DNA of 64,000 nucleotides, taken from positions 1 through 64,000 of the forward strand of contig JAIYAO010000131.1 of the NCBI GenBank assembly GCA_027488965.1. Reading direction: 5' to 3'. Source of the stretch: Alphaproteobacteria bacterium. Lineage in GTDB: Bacteria > Pseudomonadota > Alphaproteobacteria > Caulobacterales > Aquidulcibacteraceae. This document shows, in pieces, positions 1 through 9,567 of the stretch. The position numbers were made by a program, and so were the translations under genes. Under the pieces are notes generated by a model, which was not told the DNA's origin, did no database searches, and worked only from the letters and a program-made list of their open reading frames with translations. Each line of letters opens with the position of its first letter. Within the stretch, counting starts at the first letter, position 1.

Positions 1-575
1 GGGCGCAGGGCGCGGCCTTCATCTCCGACGAGATCTATCACGGTCTCACCTATGAAGGCCCTGCCGCGACGGCCTTGGCGGCAGATCCTGACGCTGTGGT
101 GATTTCCAGCTTCTCCAAATACTGGGCGATGACGGGCTGGCGCGTGGGCTGGATCGTCGCGCCCGAACGCCTCGTCAAACCTATCGAGCGCCTGGCGCAA
201 AACCTCACCGTGGCGCCGCCCACCATCAGCCAGGCCGCCGCCCTCGGCGCCCTTGAGGCGCGCGATGAATGCGAGGCGCGCCGCGAGGTCTATGCCGCCA
301 ACCGCGCGCTGATGCTGGCGGAACTGCCGGGCCTGCGCCTCCCGCCCGTGGTGCGCCCGGACGGCGCCTTCTACGTGCTCGTGGACGTGTCCGCGCACGG
401 GGATGACAGCATGGCGCTGGCGCGTCGCGTGCTCGACGAGGCCCGCGTGACCATCACGCCCGGCGTCGATTTCTGCGAAACACACGGCCGGCGCTGGGCG
501 CGGCTCGCGTACTGCCGTCCGCGCGAAGAGGTGGAGGCGGGGCTGGAGCGGCTCGCGCAGTTCTTCGCGCGCTGA
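1..575 (+). CDS. Class I/II PLP-dependent aminotransferase, C-terminal part (5' end outside window)
   Basis: Frame is open from the window start (AQGAAFISDEIYHGLTYEG...); PLP-lysine motif SSFSKYWAMTGWRVGW; the ORF start at 75 is artificial. Confidence 0.9.
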   Translation, partial: AQGAAFISDEIYHGLTYEGPAATALAADPDAVVISSFSKYWAMTGWRVGWIVAPERLVKPIERLAQNLTVAPPTISQAAALGALEARDECEARREVYAANRALMLAELPGLRLPPVVRPDGAFYVLVDVSAHGDDSMALARRVLDEARVTITPGVDFCETHGRRWARLAYCRPREEVEAGLERLAQFFAR

Positions 576-591
576 TTCCTGCGCGCTGTGA

Positions 592-1359
592 TCAGGCGGC
601 TTCGGCCAGCGGGACGCTGCGCGTGCGGTCGCGGTTGAGGCGTGACGCCACCATGCCGATGAGGCCGGCCACGATGACCGCGACGACGATTGCGCCGAAG
701 CCCGCCACTGCGCCCGCGATCCCCGCGGGGCCGTTGCTGGGGGCAAACAGCGCCGCCAGTTGCGCCGGGTTCACCAGCGCCGACAGTCCGAACTGGAACG
801 CCATGAACGACACGCCTGTCAGCACCAGCGCTCCCGCCACGGCGCTGCGCGTGTAGCGGTTCAGGTAGCGCCCGATCACCACCGCCATCAGCAGGGTCAT
901 CACCACCATGATGATCGACGACGACAGCTGCACCGCCTGGCCGAGCGCCTCGCGGTTGGTGCCCGTCTCCAGGATGGCCGAACGGTCGATGCCGATCTGG
1001 AAGGCGATCTGCACCACGAACGAGACAAACCAGTTCCAGGCCAGCAGGATCGCGCCTCCGGCGATGCCTGTGACGAACCAGGGCGGCAGGTCCGTGCGTC
1101 CTGCGCCGCCGTTGCCCGCGGCCCGCCGGCTGATCAGGCTGTGGAAACTTGAGTTGAGGACAGGGACAGCCCCCAGCGGCAGACCGTTGAGGTAGCCGCT
1201 CAAATGCTCCGGGATGGCCTCCACCCCGCCCAGCACCAGCGAAATGGCGTAGGAGGCGCCGACGCACACCGTGAAGGCGAGCCCCAGCGCGGCCATTTCG
1301 GTCGGCGTGCGCGGCGCCCGCAGCTTGCCGCCATCGGTGCGCCCGGTCGTGTCGCTCAT
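592..1359 (-). CDS. Hypothetical multi-pass membrane protein
   Basis: 255 aa ORF with several hydrophobic segments; ATG at 1357-1359. Confidence 0.7.
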   Translation of the reverse strand: MSDTTGRTDGGKLRAPRTPTEMAALGLAFTVCVGASYAISLVLGGVEAIPEHLSGYLNGLPLGAVPVLNSSFHSLISRRAAGNGGAGRTDLPPWFVTGIAGGAILLAWNWFVSFVVQIAFQIGIDRSAILETGTNREALGQAVQLSSSIIMVVMTLLMAVVIGRYLNRYTRSAVAGALVLTGVSFMAFQFGLSALVNPAQLAALFAPSNGPAGIAGAVAGFGAIVVAVIVAGLIGMVASRLNRDRTRSVPLAEAA

Positions 1360-1427
1360 GGCTTTCCCCTTCGTCGGGAACCTAAGGCAAGGCGGCGTCC
1401 GGACGCAATCGGGGCCGCGGCGGGGGG

Positions 1428-1456
1428 TTGACGGCGTCGGAGCCGGGGCCTATCTC
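1428..1456 (+). promoter_or_regulatory. Candidate sigma70-type promoter for groESL (TTGACG-N17-TATCTC)
   Basis: -35 TTGACG at 1428-1433, 17-nt spacer, -10-like TATCTC at 1451-1456, immediately upstream of CIRCE. Confidence 0.55.
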
Positions 1457-1463
1457 CCGCTCG

Positions 1464-1490
1464 TTAGCAGTCGGGCAGGGTGAGTGCCAA
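1464..1490 (+). promoter_or_regulatory. CIRCE operator (HrcA binding site)
   Basis: TTAGCAGTC-N9-GAGTGCCAA versus consensus TTAGCACTC-N9-GAGTGCTAA (one mismatch per arm), upstream of groES. Confidence 0.9.
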
Positions 1491-1569
1491 AGCGCTGGGA
1501 AACCAGCGAAGAGGTCCGCCGCCGCTGCGAAAGCTCAAAACTGGTAAGTTGTACCTCAAGGAGGGTGAA

Positions 1570-3604
<2,035 letters not shown>

Positions 3605-3611
3605 AGTCCCC

Positions 3612-3660
3612 CGTCATCCCGGACGGCGCGAGAGCGCTGCGCCGGGACCCCGTTCAGAAC
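3612..3660. repeat. Palindromic intergenic repeat (GTCATCCCGG...CCGGGACCCCGT family), partial copy
   Basis: CGTCATCCCGGACGGCGCGAGAGCGCTGCGCCGGGACCCCGTTCAGAAC; shares core and ends with the element inside the TonB receptor gene. Confidence 0.6.
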
Positions 3661-3670
3661 CAAACGCGGA

Positions 3671-3700
3671 AAGGGCGGTGCGCAAGCGCCGCCCTTTTTT
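3671..3700 (+). terminator. Rho-independent terminator of groESL
   Basis: GGGCGGTGCGCAAGCGCCGCCC stem-loop followed by TTTTTT. Confidence 0.85.
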
Positions 3701-3789
3701 GCTCGCGCCATAGTTCTGCGCCCTACTCCTTGACCTGACCTGTCCGGTCGGCAATGAATTCAAGTACGTAGGCATGGCGCGGGGGCAGC

Positions 3790-4290
3790 ATGTTCGGGCT
3801 GAACAAGCAGACATTCTTTTTCTTCGGGTCTCGCGGCCATCCTGACCCCGATCCGACGGGCCAGAACAAGGCGTGGGCTGTGCTGGCGCTTCTCTATGCC
3901 GCCGCAAGGTCCGACGCAGCGACGGACAGCGACATGCGGGCTGAAGAGGAAGTCACGATCGACTCGCTGACGATCCGCACGCACACGCTCTTTGGCATCT
4001 CCCAGGAGACGGTCAGCGCGTTCATGGGCGAGTATCGGGAGATCCTGAGGGGGCGGAACTCCGTGAGCCCATTGATCGAGGCCGCCTGTACGCGTTTGCC
4101 GCGCGAGGAGGGCTTGGCCGAGGCCATTTTTGCGCAATGCGCCGACGTCGTCATGGCGGACCGCGAGGTCGTCGGCATCGAGGACGAGTTTTTGCGCGAA
4201 CTGGCCGACGAGTTGCGCCTGTCTCCGGGGCGACGCCGCGACATCGTCGAGGTCATGCTTTGGAAGAACGAAATGAAGGCAAGCGCCTGA
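3790..4290 (+). CDS. TerB-like fold protein (166 aa)
   Basis: C-terminal AQCADVVMADREVVGIEDEFLRELADELRLSPGRRRDIVEVMLWKN resembles TerB-type acidic helical repeats; similar to the next two genes. Confidence 0.65.
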   Translation: MFGLNKQTFFFFGSRGHPDPDPTGQNKAWAVLALLYAAARSDAATDSDMRAEEEVTIDSLTIRTHTLFGISQETVSAFMGEYREILRGRNSVSPLIEAACTRLPREEGLAEAIFAQCADVVMADREVVGIEDEFLRELADELRLSPGRRRDIVEVMLWKNEMKASA

Positions 4291-4721
4291 TGGCCCGCCG
4301 CGCCCTTGTCCCGCGCTGGTCGCCTGCGCAATGCCAGTTCACGTTCATCGCGATCACCGCACTGATCGACCGCAAGCTGACGGCGGAGGAGGAGTTCGAG
4401 GCGCTTGCGCTGGGGGCGCGCGGTCAGACGATGCAGGAACTCGACCTGCCGACCATGCAGGGCTGGCTGCGAGACGTGATCGCCGAGCGCACCGATGAAG
4501 CGGCGCTTTGGCGGCGGGCGCGCAAGGCGGCGGCCGACTTTCCGCAGGACCTTGCGATGCGACGCGCGATCTATGCGCACTGCGCCGACATTGCCCATGC
4601 TGACCGCACGGTGAAACGGCGCGAGCTTCGCGTTCTCAAATTCATTGCGCGTGAATTGCGGCTGCCGGGCGAGGATCGCAGGAAGATCGACTTGGTCATG
4701 GACCTGAAGAACCGCCACTAG
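4290..4721 (+). CDS. TerB-like fold protein, paralog of the C-terminus of the next gene
   Basis: MARRALVPRWSPAQCQFTFIAITALIDRKL...YAHCADIAHADRTVKRRELRVLKFIARELRL...DLKNRH; ATG overlaps the upstream TGA (TGATG). Confidence 0.7.
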   Translation: MARRALVPRWSPAQCQFTFIAITALIDRKLTAEEEFEALALGARGQTMQELDLPTMQGWLRDVIAERTDEAALWRRARKAAADFPQDLAMRRAIYAHCADIAHADRTVKRRELRVLKFIARELRLPGEDRRKIDLVMDLKNRH

Positions 4722-4729
4722 GAGGGTGC

Positions 4730-6427
4730 GTGTCAGTTCAGGCATCGCCATGGCCGTACCTGCTGGGCCTGCTCGCGCTGTTTCTGGGTTCCGCAAGCAT
4801 TGCGCTGGGCGCGGGTGTATCGCTGCCGGGGCTTCAGGGTTTCGACTGGACCAGCGATGCCGTCGCCGGGCGCGACGTTATCAACTGGCTCGCCCAGCTT
4901 TCGGGGGGCGGGATCGATACTATCCCGGTCGGCATCCTGTTCGTCCTGCCCGTCTTTGCCGCCCGCTTCCTTATGGTTCAGGGCAGGAAGCTGACCCCCG
5001 AGCAGGCGTGGGAGGAGCGGCACGGAGCCAACCTCCTGTCACGGAGCGTCACTCGCCTGGTCCAGGCCGTTGGTCTCGTCGTCATCGTCGCGCTCCTGCT
5101 AGGGACGCCGCTTATTCTTTATCTTAAATCCTTTGTCCTGCCAGCAGGTGCTGTCGACGACAGCTTCCTGCAAGATAGCCTTGTGGCCATCGTCGTCGCC
5201 TCGGTGCTCTATCTCCTTCTGGCCCTTGTGATCGAGGCGCTGACATCCGCGGATGGCGCCATGGTCATCACGTTCTGCGGCGCAGCTGCGACGTTCGGCC
5301 GGGCCGTGACGTCTGCGACGGGGATGACATTCCTGCCTGTTGGCGACATGGCGCCCGAGGCGGCGCGCGCCATGTCGTTAAGCGCCCTTGCCCTTCCGGC
5401 CGTGATCTTCGTTCTGATGGCGCGACGCCCCTTCGTTGTGATGAGGACCCGCTCTCTCGCTCGGAGCACAAAATCGATCCCGGCTGGGACGGGGGAGACG
5501 GAGCTGCCTTTCCCGCTCATTCCAACCAATACTCTGCGGGTCGCGGTCGGGCTGCTGCTCTGGGTTGTCACTGCTGTTGCAGTGACGATGGCCATCGCAA
5601 ATCACACGAGCATCGACATCCCGCATGCGTTCGATTGGTTTGCATTTCCGCTCCAGCCAATCGTCATCGCGCTCACACTTTACGTCCTCGCGACCGGTCG
5701 GCTGAAAGAGGAAATGGAGGCTTTTGCCGACAGGCTGCGGCGCGAAGGTACCTATCTCCCCGACTGCTTGCCGGGTGCGGAAACAGCCAAGCGTCTTGTT
5801 GTTGAGTTCCGCTGGATGCTCATGCGCGCCGCCCTCACCGCGGGAGCAATCTCTGCGGTCGTCACGGCAGCTTACTGGGCCAGCGGCGCTTCGGCGCTGG
5901 AGAGCCTTCAAGGACTTGCCTGGCTATGGACCTTGGGCGTTTCGGGCTATGCCTTGATGCTACCGCTCCAGGCTCGTGTGGCTGGCGCCTCGGTCCTGTC
6001 GAGGCCCTTGCCGCGTCTGCGTTGGTCGCCTGCGCGCGCCCACTTCACTATCCTGTGTGTGGCTGCAGCCATCGACCGGGATGTTGCCCACGAAGAGCGG
6101 TTCGAATCGCTCGCGCTGGGGCGGCGGACGCGCGCGCTGCATGAAGTTGATCGTCAATCGCTTTACCGTTGGCTGTCGGAAGTCGAGGCGAAACAGGGCG
6201 ATCGCCGCGAACTCATCGACCTTGCGACACGCGCGATCGAGGACTACCCCGCCGATCCCAACATGCGTCGCGCCATTTACACGCAATGCGCAGACATCGC
6301 GCATGCCGACCGCAAGTTGAAAGGCATGGAGACATGGTTCCTCAAGTATCTGGCCACCGGACTTGGACTGGCAAGGAGTGAGCGGGCGCGGATCGACGGC
6401 GTCGTTGGCGCCAAGAACCGTCACTGA
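4730..6427 (+). CDS. Polytopic membrane protein with C-terminal TerB-like domain
   Basis: GTG start after AGGAGGG; several TM segments; last ~140 aa (WSPARAHFTILCVAAAIDRD...YTQCADIAHADRKLKGMETWFLKYLATGLGL...AKNRH) align with the upstream gene. Confidence 0.7.
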   Translation: MSVQASPWPYLLGLLALFLGSASIALGAGVSLPGLQGFDWTSDAVAGRDVINWLAQLSGGGIDTIPVGILFVLPVFAARFLMVQGRKLTPEQAWEERHGANLLSRSVTRLVQAVGLVVIVALLLGTPLILYLKSFVLPAGAVDDSFLQDSLVAIVVASVLYLLLALVIEALTSADGAMVITFCGAAATFGRAVTSATGMTFLPVGDMAPEAARAMSLSALALPAVIFVLMARRPFVVMRTRSLARSTKSIPAGTGETELPFPLIPTNTLRVAVGLLLWVVTAVAVTMAIANHTSIDIPHAFDWFAFPLQPIVIALTLYVLATGRLKEEMEAFADRLRREGTYLPDCLPGAETAKRLVVEFRWMLMRAALTAGAISAVVTAAYWASGASALESLQGLAWLWTLGVSGYALMLPLQARVAGASVLSRPLPRLRWSPARAHFTILCVAAAIDRDVAHEERFESLALGRRTRALHEVDRQSLYRWLSEVEAKQGDRRELIDLATRAIEDYPADPNMRRAIYTQCADIAHADRKLKGMETWFLKYLATGLGLARSERARIDGVVGAKNRH

Positions 6428-6551
6428 CCCCCCAAAAATACGGGGATAACACCCCGCGCTATCCCACACCCGCCGCCATGGCCCCCAACGCAAACAAACA
6501 AAAATCGCCCGTCCAATCCGGGGGGTGAGCGGCCGGCCGCATACTTCCGGC

Positions 6552-8270
6552 ATGAGCAAGGACACCGTCGCCGGCGGGGGGACGTTAAACCCCGCACCTG
6601 AAACCCCGCCGCGCAGGAAGGGCGCGCCCATCGCGCCGGAGGTCATGGCCGCCGCGCTCGACGCCTACCGCGCCGGCGGCTCCGCCACCGACATCGCGCT
6701 GCAGTTCGGATTCTCGCGCAATCATCTGTACGAGCGCGCTGCCAGGGCCGGCATCCGCAAGGTCGTGCGCGTGGCGCCCGGCGCGCCCGCGTTGGAGCCC
6801 TTCGCGGAGCCGCCGCAGAAGGTGGAGATCGCGTTCCATCCCGTGCGCTTCGCGCATCCGCGCGACACCTGGCTCGCCGTGCGGCGCGACTACCTCGCCG
6901 GCTATTCCGCGCAGGCGTGCGAGGAACGCTACGGCGTGAAGGAGGCCACGCTGCGTGATCGCGCCGCGCGCGAGGGGTGGCGGCGCAAGGACCGCAAGGT
7001 GCGCAAGGTCGAGCCGCTGCACCCCGAGCCCGATCCCGCCCAGGTGCAGGAGACGCCGGAGGGCGCCGCCGTCAGCAAGTGGGACGCCATCGCCCACGAG
7101 GCGCAGCGCCCGCCCGCGGCGCTGCCGTCGGGCGCGGCGTGGGCCACGTGGCTGCTGCAGGGCGGGCGCGGCGCGGGCAAGACGCGCGCCGGCGCGGAGT
7201 GGCTGGCGGCGCGGGCGGAAGCGTCGCCGCGTGCGCGGTTCGCGCTCGTCGGCGCCACGCTGCACGACGTGCGCGAGGTGATGATCGACGGGCCGTCGGG
7301 CCTGCGCAACCTGCCGGGGCGCGTGCGGCCGGTGTATGAAGTGTCGCGCCGGCGCCTCGTGTGGCCCAACCAGGCGGAGGCGTATGCGTTTTCCGCCGAG
7401 GAGCCGGAGCGTCTGCGCGGGCCGCAGTTCGAGGCCGCGTGGGCCGACGAGTTCTGTGCGTGGCCGCGGGGCGAGTACACGCTGATGCTGCTGCGCATGG
7501 GCCTGCGCCTCGGCGCCGATCCGCGCCTCGTGGTCACCACCACGCCGAAGCCCCAGCCCGCACTGCGCAAGCTGCGCGCCGAGCGCACGTGCGTCACCAC
7601 GCAGGCGCCCACGCACATCAACGCCGCCCACCTCACGCCCACGTTCCTCGCGGGGCTCGAAGCGCTCTACGGCGGCACGCGCTTCGCCGCGCAGGAGCTG
7701 GAGGGCGTGCTGCTGGACGGGGAGGGCGCGCTGTGGCGCGCGCAGGATCTGGCCGCCGCGCGCGGGGCGGCGCCCGCAGCGCTGGATCGCGTGGTGGTGG
7801 CGGTGGATCCCCCCGCGGGCAGCGAGGGGGCGGCGTGCGGCATCGTGGTGGCCGGGCGCCTGCATGATCGCGCGTATGTACTTGCCGACCGCACGGTGCG
7901 CGGAGAATCGCCGCTGGGCTGGGCCCGCGCCGTCGTCGCCGCCGCGCGCGATCACGGCGCCGTGGAAATCATCGCTGAGGCCAACCAGGGCGGGGACATG
8001 GTGCGCGCGGTCCTCGCGCTGGCCGGTGCGCCGTGCGCCCTGCGCCTCGTGCACGCCACCCGCGGCAAGCGCGCCCGCGCCGAACCCGTGGCCGCGCTCT
8101 ACGAGCAGGGCCGGGTGATCCACGCCGGGGCGTTTGCGGCGCTGGAGGAGGAGATGATGGCGCTGGGCGCGGACGGCGCAGGCCCGCTCGATCGCGCCGA
8201 TGCCCTCGTCTGGGCGCTCACGGTGCTGCTGCTGGAGGGCCGGGCCGAACCGCGCGTGCTGCAGCTCTAG
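6552..8270 (+). CDS. GTA/phage-type terminase large subunit with two N-terminal HTH-like segments
   Basis: Walker A-like LLQGGRGAGKTRAGAEW, Walker B-like FEAAWADEFCAW, nuclease-type VVAVDPPAG / AEANQGGDM / RADALVWAL; N-terminal ATDIALQFGFSRNHLYERAARAGI and GYSAQACEERYGVKEATLRDRAAREGW. Confidence 0.85.
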   Translation: MSKDTVAGGGTLNPAPETPPRRKGAPIAPEVMAAALDAYRAGGSATDIALQFGFSRNHLYERAARAGIRKVVRVAPGAPALEPFAEPPQKVEIAFHPVRFAHPRDTWLAVRRDYLAGYSAQACEERYGVKEATLRDRAAREGWRRKDRKVRKVEPLHPEPDPAQVQETPEGAAVSKWDAIAHEAQRPPAALPSGAAWATWLLQGGRGAGKTRAGAEWLAARAEASPRARFALVGATLHDVREVMIDGPSGLRNLPGRVRPVYEVSRRRLVWPNQAEAYAFSAEEPERLRGPQFEAAWADEFCAWPRGEYTLMLLRMGLRLGADPRLVVTTTPKPQPALRKLRAERTCVTTQAPTHINAAHLTPTFLAGLEALYGGTRFAAQELEGVLLDGEGALWRAQDLAAARGAAPAALDRVVVAVDPPAGSEGAACGIVVAGRLHDRAYVLADRTVRGESPLGWARAVVAAARDHGAVEIIAEANQGGDMVRAVLALAGAPCALRLVHATRGKRARAEPVAALYEQGRVIHAGAFAALEEEMMALGADGAGPLDRADALVWALTVLLLEGRAEPRVLQL

Positions 8271-8319
8271 GGGCGCCGGTTTTGGTGGCCTCCCGCGGCG
8301 GAGCAGGCTATCGGCAGGC

Positions 8320-9567
8320 ATGGCCCGCTCAACCTCCTGGTACGCGCGCGACGCGGCCCCCGGCATCATCCTGCTGGGCGCCACCGCGCTCTCGTTCCTG
8401 CTGAACAACAGCTTCGCGGGCGATGCCTTCCGCGCCCTGCTGGACGCCGACATTTCGATTCCGCTGGGCGATTTCACCGCCAATACCACGCTGGCGAAGT
8501 TCATCAAGAACGCGCTGATGGCGGTGTTTTTCCTCTACGTGGGCCTCGAGCTGAAGCGCGAGTGCATCGAGGGGCCGTTCCGCAACCCGCGCGAGGCGGC
8601 GCTGCCCGCCATGGGCGCGCTGGGCGGCATGGCGGCGCCGGCGCTGATCTATCTGGCCATCGCTGCATTTCTGCACCCCGCCGGCGGGCCGGAGTACGCG
8701 CGCGGCTGGGCCATCCCCACCGCCACCGACATCGCGTTCGCCATCGGCGTGCTGTCGCTGTTGGGATCGCGGGTGCCGTCGGGCCTGCGCCTGTTCCTGC
8801 TCGCGCTCGCCATCGCCGACGATCTCGGCGCCATCCTGGTGATCGCGGTGTTCTATTCGGCGAGCGTGTCGCTGGCGGCGTCGATCGCGGCGGCGTCGAT
8901 CTTCATCGCGCTGATGGCCATGAACCGGCTGGGCGTCACGCGGCTGTGGCCGTACGTGGCGGGCGGCGTGGCGCTGTGGGTCGCCATGGCCGGCAGCGGC
9001 GTGTCGCCCACGCTGGCGGGCGTGCTCACCGCGCTCGCCGTGCCCATGCGCCGGCCGGACGGCGGCTCGCCGCTGATCGATGCGGAGCATGCGCTGAAGG
9101 GACCCGTGCAGCTGGGCGTCATGCCGGTGTTTGCACTCGCCGTGGCGGGCGTGGCGGTGGAGGGGCCGGGGTTGGCTGCGGCGCTGGCGCATCCGGTCAG
9201 CCTCGGCGTGGCGTTCGGGCTGCTGGTGGGCAAGCCGCTGGGCATCGTGGCGTTCACGTGGGCGGGCGCGATGGTGCTGAAGCAGAAGCCGCCGTGCGCG
9301 TGGCCGCACCTGGTGGGCGTGGCGCTGATCGCCGGCGTGGGCTTCACCATGAGCCTCTTTGTGGGCGCGCTCGCGTTTCCCGATCACCCGGACCTGGCCG
9401 CGCCCGTGCGCTTCGGCGTGATCGGGGGATCGTTCCTTTCGGCGGCGGTGGGGCTGTTGCTGCTGAACGTGGTGCTGCCGCGCGGCCGTGCGCCCGATCC
9501 CCGCACCTCGCTCTCCGCCGACGAGGACCTCGCGGAATCCCGCGGCGTGCTGCAGGACAACGACTAG
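8320..9567 (+). CDS. nhaA: Na+/H+ antiporter NhaA
   Basis: FFLYVGLELKRE, GWAIPTATDIAFAIGVLSLLGSRVP, LALAIADDLGAILVIAVFY motifs. Confidence 0.95.
   Translation: MARSTSWYARDAAPGIILLGATALSFLLNNSFAGDAFRALLDADISIPLGDFTANTTLAKFIKNALMAVFFLYVGLELKRECIEGPFRNPREAALPAMGALGGMAAPALIYLAIAAFLHPAGGPEYARGWAIPTATDIAFAIGVLSLLGSRVPSGLRLFLLALAIADDLGAILVIAVFYSASVSLAASIAAASIFIALMAMNRLGVTRLWPYVAGGVALWVAMAGSGVSPTLAGVLTALAVPMRRPDGGSPLIDAEHALKGPVQLGVMPVFALAVAGVAVEGPGLAAALAHPVSLGVAFGLLVGKPLGIVAFTWAGAMVLKQKPPCAWPHLVGVALIAGVGFTMSLFVGALAFPDHPDLAAPVRFGVIGGSFLSAAVGLLLLNVVLPRGRAPDPRTSLSADEDLAESRGVLQDND

Noticed and set aside
6552-8270. Prophage call from the terminase
   Set aside because: No integrase, portal, capsid, tail or lysis genes nearby; a single terminase does not support a prophage.
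6585-8507. 640-aa antisense ORF over the terminase gene
   Set aside because: Arg/Ala/His-rich low-complexity translation typical of high-GC antisense frames; the plus-strand terminase has full motifs.
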